Shown in pieces: positions 25,781-34,410 of a stretch of DNA of 47,466 nt. The notes under the pieces are model-generated. The model did no database searches, was not told the DNA's origin, and saw only the letters and a list, made by a program, of their open reading frames with translations. Within the stretch, counting starts at the first letter, position 1; each line of letters opens with the position of its first letter. A program made the translations under genes and the position numbers. Source of the DNA: Nitrospirota bacterium (lineage in GTDB: Bacteria > Nitrospirota > Thermodesulfovibrionia > UBA6902); assembly GCA_016217725.1 (NCBI GenBank), contig JACRHB010000177.1, positions 1 through 47,466 on the forward strand, read 5' to 3'.

Positions 25781-26842
25781 ATGATGACGTTGAAGCAATT
25801 TTCATCTAAGCCGGAAACTATACCGGCGGTCACATCCTGGTACCTTGCTGATCTTGGTGAAGCCCGTGGCAAGCAGGAATTATTTACCAAACAATCTCCT
25901 CAGAGGCTAAGAGTTTTGCGTGAACATGCCCTGATAGAAAGTGCTGTTTCATCAAACCGTATAGAGGGCGTGAAGGTTGAACAGTCTCGCATACGAACTA
26001 TCATACTCGGCAAATCACATTTACGCGACCGCGATGAGGAAGAAGTAAGAGGGTATCGCAACGCTCTTAAACTGATTCATGAGCAAGGCATCAAACTCCC
26101 GGTTTCAGAGCATACCATACTCAAACTGCACAAACTTTCACGGGGACAGATATGGGATGCCGGGAAATACAAAGAACAGGACAGCGATATAATTGAAAAA
26201 TATCCTGACGGGACATCCCGGATACGTTTTAAGACAGTGACTGCTGACAGGACCTCTGAATATATGACAAAGCTGCTTGAGATGTGGAACCGGTGCCTCC
26301 GCGAAAAATGGGTGCATCCCATGATCGCACTTGCGGCATTCAACCTTGATTTTCTGTGCATTCATCCCTTCCGTGATGGGAACGGCAGGGTTTCAAGGCT
26401 TTTTCTATTGCTTCAAAGTTATCATTTGGGCTTTGAAGTCGGACGCTACATCAGCATTGAGCGGATTATAGAACAGAGCAAGGACCGTTATTATGAAACT
26501 CTGGAGCAAAGCTCTCAAGACTGGCATAAAGGCAAAAATGATCCCTGGCCTTATATCAATTACGTACTCTTTACGCTCAAAACTGCCTATCGTGAGTTTG
26601 AGGATCGGGTAGGACAATTGAGATCGCCGAAAGGCGCAAAGACGGAGATGATCAAATCTGCAATCAATTCGTTTCCCGGCGAGTTTACTCTGTCTGATCT
26701 GGAACACGCTTGTCCGGGTGTCAGCAGGGACATGATACGAAAGGTGCTTAGAGAGATGCAGGATATTAAAGATATTGAGTGCGTCGGTCGAGGCCCAGGC
26801 GCTCCATGGAGGGAAAGAGGTAATACCTCTAAAAGAGGGTAA
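25781..26842 (+). CDS. Fic-domain AMP transferase with N-terminal inhibitory motif
   Basis: Predicted to transfer AMP (or another nucleotide part) to a target protein hydroxyl. The catalytic loop HPFRDGNGR is complete at 195-203. SSNRIEG at 57-63 matches the inhibitory helix motif (S/T)xxxE(G/N) ahead of the Fic core, marking a class II, self-inhibited enzyme. The C-terminal 70 residues look like a winged helix (FTLSDLEHACPGVSRDMIRKVLREM). This architecture, with an N-terminal Fic/DOC_N-like region, is common. It lies between ftsH and folP, a normally adjacent pair, and is probably a later arrival. No clear ribosome site precedes ATG ATG. Confidence 0.92.
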   Translation: MMTLKQFSSKPETIPAVTSWYLADLGEARGKQELFTKQSPQRLRVLREHALIESAVSSNRIEGVKVEQSRIRTIILGKSHLRDRDEEEVRGYRNALKLIHEQGIKLPVSEHTILKLHKLSRGQIWDAGKYKEQDSDIIEKYPDGTSRIRFKTVTADRTSEYMTKLLEMWNRCLREKWVHPMIALAAFNLDFLCIHPFRDGNGRVSRLFLLLQSYHLGFEVGRYISIERIIEQSKDRYYETLEQSSQDWHKGKNDPWPYINYVLFTLKTAYREFEDRVGQLRSPKGAKTEMIKSAINSFPGEFTLSDLEHACPGVSRDMIRKVLREMQDIKDIECVGRGPGAPWRERGNTSKRG

Positions 26843-26872
26843 TAAAGAGGGTAATATGGTTAAGGAGGCTCA

Positions 26873-27709
26873 TTGAAACTCACCTGGAAAAATTACAGCT
26901 TCGACTTTTCGAAACGTGCTTACATAATGGGGATATTGAACGTCACGCCCGACTCGTTTTCCGACGGCGGCAAGTTTTTTGATCAAGATAGAGCCGTCGG
27001 GCAGGCGCTGAAAATGCAGGAAGACGGCGCCGATATTATCGACGTCGGCGGGGAATCGACAAGACCGGGCGCTGAGAAGATTTCGGTTAAAGAAGAAATC
27101 AGACGCGTAGCTCCCGTCATCGAGGCCCTTGCAAACAAGGTTAAGATTCCAATATCGATTGATACCTACAAATCCGCCGTTGCTGAAGCGGCTGTTTCAT
27201 CCGGCGCTTCCGTTATTAACGACATCAGCGGATTGAGATTTGATCCCAAGATGCCGAAAGTCGCGGCAAGGCACGAAGTCCCGGTTGTAATAATGCACAT
27301 TAAAGGTAAGCCCCAAAACATGCAGTTGAATCCGGCCTACAAGGCCCTCATCCCGGAGATTATGGATTATCTTAGAGGCGGGCTAAAGCTTGCAAGAAAT
27401 GCCGGGATCGCCGATGACAAAATTATCATAGACCCCGGCGTCGGCTTCGGGAAGACCGTTGAGCATAACCTCGAGATCATAAGACGGCTTAATGAATTCA
27501 CCGGCTTTGAAAAGCCCATACTCTTAGGCCCCTCAAGGAAATCCTTCATCGGCAAGATACTCGGCGATCTGCCGGTAACTGAAAGACTCGAAGGCACTGC
27601 GGCAGCCGTTGCCGTAGGGATATACAACGGAGCCAATATTGTCAGGGTGCATGACGTGAAAGAAATGGTCAGGGTAGTCAGGATCGCAGACGCAATAAAA
27701 AGAGGTTAA
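26873..27709 (+). CDS. folP: Dihydropteroate synthase
   Basis: Joins p-aminobenzoate to dihydropterin pyrophosphate in folate synthesis. The 278-residue TIM barrel has all family motifs: ILNVTPDSFSDGG at 21-33, DVGGESTRPGA at 57-67, SIDTYK near 95, VINDISG near 114, IIDPGVGFGK near 185, and GPSRKSFIG at 219-227, ending in VRVHDVKE. The TTG start at 26873 follows AAGGAGG (26862-26868) after only 4 bases. The gene is 30 bases behind the Fic stop. Confidence 0.96.
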   Translation: MKLTWKNYSFDFSKRAYIMGILNVTPDSFSDGGKFFDQDRAVGQALKMQEDGADIIDVGGESTRPGAEKISVKEEIRRVAPVIEALANKVKIPISIDTYKSAVAEAAVSSGASVINDISGLRFDPKMPKVAARHEVPVVIMHIKGKPQNMQLNPAYKALIPEIMDYLRGGLKLARNAGIADDKIIIDPGVGFGKTVEHNLEIIRRLNEFTGFEKPILLGPSRKSFIGKILGDLPVTERLEGTAAAVAVGIYNGANIVRVHDVKEMVRVVRIADAIKRG

Positions 27710-27931
27710 ACACCCCTCACTCCTTCACCTCATCACTCCTTCCCTCCTCCCCTAAAGTTCTTTTTATTTATTTCCGATATGTAGTTAACGAACCTATTGG
27801 GAATAACATTTTATTTGAACAGTCTGAATTTCCACAGGGAGGTGGTAAGTTATTGGGATGAATTAAACATTAAACAAAAAATTTCGGAATGTAAATTTAA
27901 CTTATCCGCAAGTTAAGAAAAGGAGGTAAAA

Positions 27932-28624
27932 ATGAAAAAAGATTTAAATCAAAAAGGCTTCACGCTCATCGAGTTGTCGATAGTGCTGGTCATCATCGGC
28001 ATCATCCTGGGCGCAGTGCTCAAGGGCCAGGACCTGCTCGAGAGCGCAAAGGCGAAAAAACTCTCATCCACATTAAATGCATGGAATGCGCTTACCTGGA
28101 CCTATATGGACAGAATGGGACGCTTCCCGGGCGACGTCAGCGGGAATGGAGTTATCGGTGACGTAGCAGCGACGGAGCAAACTACGGCGGGATCGGCTAT
28201 CGGAGAACTGACCGCGCTGAATGCAACGTCAAATGCGCCTCTAAATCCCGTTGCGATCGGCGGGCAGTCATTCTGGGTATACCTTGGCTATGACGCCCCC
28301 GGCGGAATTAACAGGAACGTCATGGTGATATGCGTTACGGCAACCTGCGCCGCCGGCGCCGCCGGCGCTTTCACCGCTGATCAGGTGCGCATAATACAGT
28401 CCGTGGATACAGCCATAGACGGCGCCGCAGACGGAGGACTGGGACAGGTCAGGGCTGCCACTGCGGTCAGCCTTGCGGGCGCCGGAACTACGGCAACCGG
28501 CAGAGCCGCTGCGGCGGTCATAGCCGTGACGGGAGTAAATGAGACCGCGGCAGGCGTTGCTACTGCATGGGCGTCCGGCGGAACGCAAAGGGCCGCCGTA
28601 TGGCTCTTTGACAAGCCGTATTAA
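27932..28624 (+). CDS. Type IV pseudopilin-like prepilin
   Basis: Secreted or inner-membrane-assembled prepilin-like protein. It has a class III leader MKKDLNQKG, then FTLIELSIVLVIIGIILGAV with the key Glu at mature position 5; prepilin peptidase should cut after Gly9. The mature domain is Ala/Gly-rich with two close cysteines (VICVTATC), and the total is 230 residues. A strong ribosome site AAAGGAGGTAA precedes the ATG. The gene is followed by a hairpin with a T-run (28646-28672). Together with the second prepilin it suggests a minor-pilin or type II-secretion-like cluster, though no assembly ATPase or peptidase is in the window. Confidence 0.9.
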   Translation: MKKDLNQKGFTLIELSIVLVIIGIILGAVLKGQDLLESAKAKKLSSTLNAWNALTWTYMDRMGRFPGDVSGNGVIGDVAATEQTTAGSAIGELTALNATSNAPLNPVAIGGQSFWVYLGYDAPGGINRNVMVICVTATCAAGAAGAFTADQVRIIQSVDTAIDGAADGGLGQVRAATAVSLAGAGTTATGRAAAAVIAVTGVNETAAGVATAWASGGTQRAAVWLFDKPY

Positions 28625-28645
28625 GAAATTTTGTGGTAGTCAATG

Positions 28646-28674
28646 CCCCCCTTTTCCAAAGGGGGGATGTTTTT
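28646..28674 (+). terminator. CCCCCC/GGGGGG hairpin with T-run after the prepilin gene
   Basis: CCCCCC (28646-28651), loop TTTTCCAAA, GGGGGG (28661-28666), then ATGTTTTTATT. It is a member of the CCCCCCTTT repeat family, placed where it can act as an intrinsic terminator. Confidence 0.5.
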
Positions 28675-28719
28675 ATTCTCATTTGTGAGCCGAAAGCTTA
28701 TGCCGGTCTGATATAAATA

Positions 28720-28905
28720 ATGTACAAAACGATACTCATAAAGCTGACCGGCATAACCGGTTTGCTGCTTGTGTTAAGCGCTTATTATCTGCTATGGATA
28801 CCGCCGGAGACCGGGTTGAGTGAGGTGATGACAAGGACCAGATATGCCATCGTGCTGAATCTATCCGGCGGACTGATGGTGGTATATTCCATTTATAGAA
28901 GGTGA
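28720..28905 (+). CDS. Small two-helix membrane protein
   Basis: A 61-residue frame between the two prepilin genes, not recognised. It encodes a hydrophobic segment at about 10-27 (GITGLLLVLSAYYLLWI), a short polar loop (PPETGLSEVMTRTRY) and a second segment (AIVLNLSGGLMVVYSIY). The composition is strongly protein-like, but no ribosome site is visible before the ATG. Possible accessory to the prepilins by position only. Confidence 0.5.
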   Translation: MYKTILIKLTGITGLLLVLSAYYLLWIPPETGLSEVMTRTRYAIVLNLSGGLMVVYSIYRR

Positions 28906-28923
28906 AATGGAATTTAAGGAACT

Positions 28924-28949
28924 GGATTCCCGCTTTCGCGGGAATGACG
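28924..28949. repeat. Short GTCATTCC-type hairpin
   Basis: GGATTCCCGCTTTCGCGGGA followed by ATGACG, immediately upstream of the second prepilin start, where a ribosome-binding site would be expected. Confidence 0.8.
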
Positions 28950-28957
28950 ATTAGAAC

Positions 28958-30130
28958 ATGAACGGTAAGATTAAAAAACTTGTCACTCGTCACTCGTCAC
29001 TCGTCACTGTCCCAAACGGCTTCACCCTCATAGAGCTCGCAATCGTCCTCGTAATAGTAGGCATGCTGGTCGGACTGGGCGCAAGCATGATGGGGCCTTT
29101 AACAAAAAGGGCGAAGTTACATGAAACGAGGGAGATCGTCAAGAGCGTATATGAATCATTAATGGGCTATGCGGCAAGGAACAAAAATCTACCCGCTACT
29201 TTAGCGTCTCTTGGAGTAAGAACGACTGATGCATATAACCGACCGTTGGTTTACAATGCGATCACCTTCGCCAACCTCTGTACAAACACCGGCACATACA
29301 TAACCGTCAACGACAACAGCAGCGGAACGATGTCGACACAAACCGATATTGCATTCATAGTATTAGGCGAAGGGGAGAACAGGTGCAATCAGACAGGCGT
29401 TGCTTCTCCATTTGCCATTGCCGTCCAGGACACGGTAACGGCATGCGTGGACGGCTCGGATCCCAATGCCTTCTATGACGACATAGTAATGTACCAGGAC
29501 ATAAACGCCATCAGGGACAAGATCTGCAATGTATTTAAAATAGTGACGGATAGTCTGCCGACGGGAACGGAAGAAACGGCATATCCAGACTCTAATTTAG
29601 AGGCAACAGACGGGACCACGCCATATACCTGGTCCATACTTTCCGGCTCGTTGCCCTCGGGACTATCATTGCAAAATAGAACCTCGGGGACTTGCGGCTC
29701 TGCCGCATGTACGTTATCCAATCCATGTGGATGTATTACAGGAATGCCGACAATGGACGGCAGTTTTAATTTTACAGTTAATGTTGCAGACAACGAAACT
29801 CCTAACAGGACGGCAACAAAGAGTCTTTCCATTACAATAAACCCGAATGATCCGAGGATCACCACGGAGTTTCTGACATATTGCACTGTTAATCAACCAT
29901 ATCCTGGCACTACGCTGAGTGCTTCAGGCGGAAAGCCTTCATATACATGGGCGTTGGCGGGAGGAAGCAGTCTGCCTACGGGTTTAAATTTAAATGCAAC
30001 TACGGGTGAAATTTCCGGAACGCCGACTGTAGCGGGGACATATCCATTTACCATAACGGTTACTGACAGTGGTTCACCATCAAGAAGCACATCCAAGACC
30101 TTATCTATCGCAATTAATCCTTTACCTTAA
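28958..30130 (+). CDS. Pseudopilin with two Ig-like (He_PIG) repeats
   Basis: A prepilin N-terminus (FTLIELAIVLVIVGMLVGLG) is followed by a pilin domain to about residue 190. Two Ig-like repeats of the putative-Ig type found in haemagglutinin-like proteins follow, each with an SGSLPSGLSLQ or SSLPTGLNLNATTGEISG motif ending in TATKSLSITINP or TSKTLSIAINP. Total 390 residues. The leader before the cleavage Gly is 21 residues, and 8-17 (LVTRHSSLVT) come from tandem CACTCGT words at 28980-29010. The Ig repeats suggest surface adhesion or matrix binding (inference). Its stop overlaps the convergent rnr stop by 4 bases. Confidence 0.88.
   Translation: MNGKIKKLVTRHSSLVTVPNGFTLIELAIVLVIVGMLVGLGASMMGPLTKRAKLHETREIVKSVYESLMGYAARNKNLPATLASLGVRTTDAYNRPLVYNAITFANLCTNTGTYITVNDNSSGTMSTQTDIAFIVLGEGENRCNQTGVASPFAIAVQDTVTACVDGSDPNAFYDDIVMYQDINAIRDKICNVFKIVTDSLPTGTEETAYPDSNLEATDGTTPYTWSILSGSLPSGLSLQNRTSGTCGSAACTLSNPCGCITGMPTMDGSFNFTVNVADNETPNRTATKSLSITINPNDPRITTEFLTYCTVNQPYPGTTLSASGGKPSYTWALAGGSSLPTGLNLNATTGEISGTPTVAGTYPFTITVTDSGSPSRSTSKTLSIAINPLP
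28980..29010. repeat. Tandem CACTCGT words inside a prepilin leader
   Basis: Four copies of the 7-base word GTCACTC/CACTCGT, read in frame as part of the signal peptide of the second prepilin. Confidence 0.85.
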
Positions 30131-32226
30131 ACCAGCCCCAACACAATCTCCCGCTCTTCAATATCAACCCGCTCTATCCGCACGTTTACCTCTTTCCCGA
30201 TGGTAAACGTCTTCTTCCTGCGCCGGCCTATGAGCCTGTAGCTTTTCTCGTCAAACACATAATAGTCGTCGGGCATGGACGATACGTGCAGAAAGCCTTC
30301 AACGAAAAAGTCCTTCAACTGTATCTTCAGGCCGTGTGATGAGATGTTTGAGACTAGGCCCGCATATTCATCGCCCACCTTGTCTTTCATGAACCATACC
30401 CTCATGGCGTTGACTATCTCTCTCTCGGCTTCATCGGCAACCCGTTCGGTCTTTGAAGAATTGGCGGCTATATCCGGCAGCAGTTTTTCAAGATGCTCAC
30501 GCTTCTGCTTTGAAAATTTATTCCTGGTCAGCGCGTCTTTTAGTATCCTGTGGACGACGAGGTCGGGATACCTTCTTATCGGGGAGGTGAAATGCGTGTA
30601 GCTTTCCGACGCGAGTCCGAAATGCCCGGTGTTCTCGGTGGAATATTTCGCCTGTTTCAGAGAACGCAGGAGGAGGATGTTCAGCAGGGATTCCTCGACG
30701 GTTCCCTTTATCTTCTTTAAGAGCGCCTGAAAGGTATTCGCTTCCGCCTTTTTAAAGTGCATGCCGAAGGAAGCGAAGAGCGGTCTTAATTCATCAAGCT
30801 TAAAAGGGTCCGGCTTTTCATGTATCCTGTATATCGACGGGAATTCCAGGCTCTCGAGATGTGAAGCGACCGCCTCGTTTGCGGCTATCATAAATTCTTC
30901 GATCATCATGTGGGCGAGATTTCTCTCAGCCTTGATTATCGCCTCCGGCATCCCCTGTATGTTCAGGAGCACCTCCGGCTCGGGCAGGTCGAAATCGAGG
31001 CTGCCCCGCTTTATCCTCTGCCTTCTGAGTATTTCGCAAAGCTCCTCCATCAGCTCGAAGCTTTCAAGGAGGTATTCGTATCTCTTCCTTTCTTCCAGGT
31101 CCTTATCGTCAAGTATCTTTCTGACGGAGGTGTAGGTCATCCTCTCGTTGCTGTGTATGACGCTCGGATAAAAGTCTTTCCTGAGCATCTGCCCCTTGTT
31201 GTCGAAGCGCATCTCGACGGTAAACGTCGGCCGGTCCTGACGCGGCACAAGGCTGCACAGGTCGTTTGAGAGCTTTTCGGGGAGCATGGGGATTACGCTG
31301 CCCGGGAAATACACGCTCGTGCCCCTGCGCCTCGCCTCAAAGTCGACAGCGGAATCCCACGGCACGTAGTGGCTCACGTCCGCAATGTGAACATAAAGAA
31401 TAAAACCGTCCGGCGTCCTGTTTATCGATATAGCATCGTCAAAATCTTTCGCCGTCTCTCCGTCAATTGTAACGGTCAAAAGCTTCCGGCAGTCAACTCT
31501 CTTCCGCAGGGGGATCTCTCCTCCAAGCTCCTTTACCTCCGAAAGCACTGAAGGCGGGAATTTGCGCTGAAGCGAATATTCTTCAACGATCATGTCTATC
31601 TCTACGCCCGGCTCAATAATATCCGGCAGGATTTTTAAGACCCTTGCCTCAGCCGGTTTTACGGAAGTCGGGTAGGAAGAAATCTCGACGACTACGTTAT
31701 CGCCGTTCCTGGCCCCCGCCCTGCTGCCGGGACTGATCAATATGCCGAAGGGTATTTTCCTGCTCTTGGGTTTTACATAGAAGATATTCCCTTCATGGTA
31801 AAACCTCCCCACAACTTTCTTCTGCGCCCGCTCAAGGACTTGTATGATGCGGCCTTCCCTCTTTGAGGGACTTTCTATCCGGACCACAACCCGGTCCCCG
31901 GACATGGCTCCTGACGTTCTCCTGGGCGGGATGAAAAGGTCGCGCGCGCCGCGCTTGTCGGGGATCACAAAACCGAATCCGTCCCTGTGCGCCTCAAAGT
32001 ACCCGGTGGTGAGGTTCATCTTTTCAGCGGGGCCGTAAAGACCGTAACGGGTCTTAACGGCGTCCCCCGATTGGACAAAAGACTTGAGTGCCCTCTTTAT
32101 CGCTCCGGATTCTCTCTTGTGAAACTTCAGGGCCTGCGTTAGCTCCCTGACGCTGACGGGTCTTTCGGTTTTTGTTTTGAGAAAATTCAGAATGGCTTCT
32201 TTTATCTTAATGTCTTCCGGGATCAT
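30127..32226 (-). CDS. rnr: Ribonuclease R
   Basis: 3'-to-5' exoribonuclease that degrades structured RNA. From ATG 32226 (MIPEDIKIK) it has 699 residues in the usual order: N-terminal winged helix (1-70), two cold-shock domains (about 70-215), RNB catalytic domain (about 235-580) and C-terminal S1 domain (about 615-699). The catalytic Asp cluster is at DGETAKDFDDA, about 255-265. The frame runs 5 codons further up to a TTG, but the ATG is preferred. A GTTAACGTG-type repeat separates it from cobA-hemD upstream. Confidence 0.95.
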   Translation of the reverse strand: MIPEDIKIKEAILNFLKTKTERPVSVRELTQALKFHKRESGAIKRALKSFVQSGDAVKTRYGLYGPAEKMNLTTGYFEAHRDGFGFVIPDKRGARDLFIPPRRTSGAMSGDRVVVRIESPSKREGRIIQVLERAQKKVVGRFYHEGNIFYVKPKSRKIPFGILISPGSRAGARNGDNVVVEISSYPTSVKPAEARVLKILPDIIEPGVEIDMIVEEYSLQRKFPPSVLSEVKELGGEIPLRKRVDCRKLLTVTIDGETAKDFDDAISINRTPDGFILYVHIADVSHYVPWDSAVDFEARRRGTSVYFPGSVIPMLPEKLSNDLCSLVPRQDRPTFTVEMRFDNKGQMLRKDFYPSVIHSNERMTYTSVRKILDDKDLEERKRYEYLLESFELMEELCEILRRQRIKRGSLDFDLPEPEVLLNIQGMPEAIIKAERNLAHMMIEEFMIAANEAVASHLESLEFPSIYRIHEKPDPFKLDELRPLFASFGMHFKKAEANTFQALLKKIKGTVEESLLNILLLRSLKQAKYSTENTGHFGLASESYTHFTSPIRRYPDLVVHRILKDALTRNKFSKQKREHLEKLLPDIAANSSKTERVADEAEREIVNAMRVWFMKDKVGDEYAGLVSNISSHGLKIQLKDFFVEGFLHVSSMPDDYYVFDEKSYRLIGRRRKKTFTIGKEVNVRIERVDIEEREIVLGLV

Positions 32227-32249
32227 GGCATCAGCACACAAAACGTTAT

Positions 32250-32306
32250 CCGTGTCCGGTTAACGTGTCCGTAAAATATAACGGACAACGGTCACGGTCA
32301 ACGTCC
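32250..32306. repeat. Inverted repeat, GTTAACGTG type
   Basis: CGTGTCCGGTTAACGTGTCC followed by GTAAAATATAACGGACA and CACGGTCAACG. It closely matches the element at 42883-42942 and shares words with 12573-12691. It lies between cobA-hemD and rnr. Confidence 0.87.
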
Positions 32307-32314
32307 CTACTAAA

Positions 32315-33892
32315 TTATACTTTATCCTTCGTCGCCCAATTTATTATATCGTTCACCATCGCCTCAAGGGTTGCCTCTTTCGGCATGATGCTGACTTTCA
32401 AGCCCGCCTTTTCAACCGCTTTTGCGGTCACGGGACCGATTACGGCGATTGCAACGTCTTTTAGAAACACGAGGGCGTCTTCTCCCATTATCTCCATGTA
32501 ATTGTTGAAAGTCGCCGCGCTGGTAAATGTGGCGATTGTGATCTTCCCTTGCTTTAAAAATCTCTTTAATCGCTTCCCGTGAGTCTCCGGCTTCACGGCC
32601 CTGTACGCCGTGACAACGTCGATCTCCCCGCCGAGCTCCCGTATCTTTTCAGGGAGAATCTCCCGTGCCGCTTCCGCCCTTGCAAGAAGAAACTTTGTCC
32701 CTCTCAGTGCAGAAGCGCCGGAGTGCAGCAGTTCAGAAGTGTTATTATTTTTTCCTTCTGCACTTTTGCACTTTTGCACTATTGCACTTATCAACCCTTC
32801 CGCATTGAACTCCTCCGGCACCAGATCAACTTTAATTCCAAACTTATTTATCGCCGCAGCGGTCTTTGAGCCGACGGCGCAAATCTTTATCCCCTTCAAA
32901 TCCCTGATGTCCCGTTCCCGCTCAAATAACCGCTGAAAGAAATATTTCACACCGTTTCCGCTTGTAAGGATCAGCCAGTTATAGGATTCAATTTTATCTA
33001 TAGCCTTATCCATTTCCGTCCAGTCTTCAGGCGGAACAATTTTGATGGTGTGAAATTCAATTATTTCTGCGCCGAGGTCTTCCAGCATTTCAAGGCTCGT
33101 TGTGTGCTCTCTTGTAATGAGAATACGCTGACCGAAAAGCGGCTTCTTTTCAAACCATTTGAGAGCTTCTCTTAATTTTACAACCTCACCGACTACCATC
33201 ACGGCAGGCGGTTTGATCTCGTTCTCCTTTACCAAATCGGGTATATTCCCCAAATTGCCGACGAGGGTCGTCTGGTCGGCCCTCGTGCCCCAGCGCACTA
33301 CGGCTACGGGGGTTTCAGGGCTTCTGCCGTTTTCGATCAGACGCCGGCATACCTGTGAAATATTTTTGACCGTCATAAGGAAGACAATTGTGCCTACGCC
33401 TGTTGCAAGCTTTGCCCAATCAATGGAGCTTTCTTTTTTCGTGACGTCTTCATAGCCGGGGACAATCGCAAGAGATGATGAATACTGCCTGTGTGTGAGA
33501 GGAATTCCGGCATAAGCAGGCGCCGCGATTGCGGAGCTGACTCCCGGCACCACTTCAAATTCTATCCCCTCTTTTACCAGCGCCTCGGCCTCTTCCCCGC
33601 CCCTGCCGAAGACAAAAGGGTCGCCGCCTTTCAAGCGGCATATGATCTTACCAGTCTTTGCCTTTTCAACAAGCGTCCGGTTTATCTCATCCTGCGTCAT
33701 GTCGTGCTGCCCGCCGCGCTTGCCCGCATAGATGAATTCAGCGTCGTGGTTAATGTAGTTCAGAACCTGTGCATTCAGATGGAAGTCATAAACCACCACT
33801 TCTGCCTTTTTAAGACACTTAAGCCCCTTCACCGTAAGAAGGCCGATATCACCGGGACCGGCTCCGACTATGTAGACTTTGCCTTTTTGCAT
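32315..33892 (-). CDS. cobA-hemD: Fused uroporphyrinogen-III methyltransferase and synthase
   Basis: Bifunctional tetrapyrrole enzyme. The N-terminal half (1-250) is the SAM-dependent methyltransferase making precorrin-2 for sirohaem, cobalamin or d1 haem: VYIVGAGPGDIGLLTVKG, RLKGGDPFVFGRGGEE at 86-101 and PGVSSAIAAPAYAGIPLTHR. The C-terminal half (about 255-525) is uroporphyrinogen-III synthase (GQRILITREHTTSLEMLEDLG, WLILTSGNGVKYF, TFTSAATFNNY). Residues about 367-395 (KCKSAEGKNNNTSELLHSGA region) are encoded by an in-frame inverted repeat of AGTGCA words, placed in the synthase domain just before a conserved strand (FLLARAEAAREILPE). Such fusions are common in Nitrospirota, Clostridia and deltaproteobacteria. 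Confidence 0.95.
   Translation of the reverse strand: MQKGKVYIVGAGPGDIGLLTVKGLKCLKKAEVVVYDFHLNAQVLNYINHDAEFIYAGKRGGQHDMTQDEINRTLVEKAKTGKIICRLKGGDPFVFGRGGEEAEALVKEGIEFEVVPGVSSAIAAPAYAGIPLTHRQYSSSLAIVPGYEDVTKKESSIDWAKLATGVGTIVFLMTVKNISQVCRRLIENGRSPETPVAVVRWGTRADQTTLVGNLGNIPDLVKENEIKPPAVMVVGEVVKLREALKWFEKKPLFGQRILITREHTTSLEMLEDLGAEIIEFHTIKIVPPEDWTEMDKAIDKIESYNWLILTSGNGVKYFFQRLFERERDIRDLKGIKICAVGSKTAAAINKFGIKVDLVPEEFNAEGLISAIVQKCKSAEGKNNNTSELLHSGASALRGTKFLLARAEAAREILPEKIRELGGEIDVVTAYRAVKPETHGKRLKRFLKQGKITIATFTSAATFNNYMEIMGEDALVFLKDVAIAVIGPVTAKAVEKAGLKVSIMPKEATLEAMVNDIINWATKDKV
32706..32793. repeat. In-gene inverted repeat, AGTGCA words (in hemD part)
   Basis: The left part, 32706-32741, iterates AGTGCAG; the right part, 32752-32790, iterates CTGCACTTTTGCACTTTTGC. 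It is read in frame through the synthase domain. Confidence 0.87.
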
Positions 33893-34188
33893 GGTTTAAT
33901 TATATATGAACAAATGGAGGCTTAATTGCATCCAACTAAAACGTTATTGATGATAACATAATCATCCGATGTTCGGGTAGGAATGGGAATATACGGTATC
34001 GGGTATTCACTCCATTGCCTCAAATAGAAATCGGGGAATAGAGATATCTATTTTAAACAATCCCTGCAATGCATGGCTGACAAAGAGTTTGAGCTTAAAG
34101 ATATAACAACTTTATTACTCTCAAAATTTTATGATGTCATAAAATATACCGGCATGGTAAAATTAAGTAATTGAAAGGAGGAGGGCTT

Positions 34189-34410
34189 ATGACAACAGCA
34201 TCTATAAAAGATAATCTCTTTGCACAACTCGACAAGCTTCCTTACGACCTCCAGCTTCGTGTGCTTGATTTTGTTAAAACCTTAATCCCTAAAGGAGTCG
34301 AAGGGAAAAGCCTTCTGCGATTTGAAGGAGCTATTTCCGCTGATGATCTGCAACTAATGTCAAAAATTATAGAAGAAAACTGTGAGAAGGTAGATACCGG
34401 TGAATGGTAG
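34189..34410 (+). CDS. VapB-like antitoxin (DUF2281-like)
   Basis: A 73-residue protein (MTTASIKDNLFAQLDKLP...). The first part LDKLPYDLQLRVLDFVKTL resembles DUF2281-type antitoxins, and the tail (FEGAISADDLQLMSKIIEENCEKVD.GEW) is typical of antitoxins paired with PIN-domain VapC toxins. ATG 34189 is preferred over TTG 34171 because GGAGGAGGG (34177-34185) lies directly before it. Its stop overlaps the start of a truncated vapC, the usual translational coupling. With the toxin cut to 40 codons, it is probably no longer part of a working pair. Confidence 0.8.
   Translation: MTTASIKDNLFAQLDKLPYDLQLRVLDFVKTLIPKGVEGKSLLRFEGAISADDLQLMSKIIEENCEKVDTGEW

Noticed and set aside
27710-27931. Sigma-54 promoter before the prepilin gene
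   Set aside because: No TGGCAC-N5-TTGC match was found; only a strong ribosome site is evident.
34073-34174. Thirty-three-codon frame (MADKEFELKDITTLLLSKFY...) before the vapB-like gene
   Set aside because: No ribosome site and no recognised similarity; too short to support as a gene.
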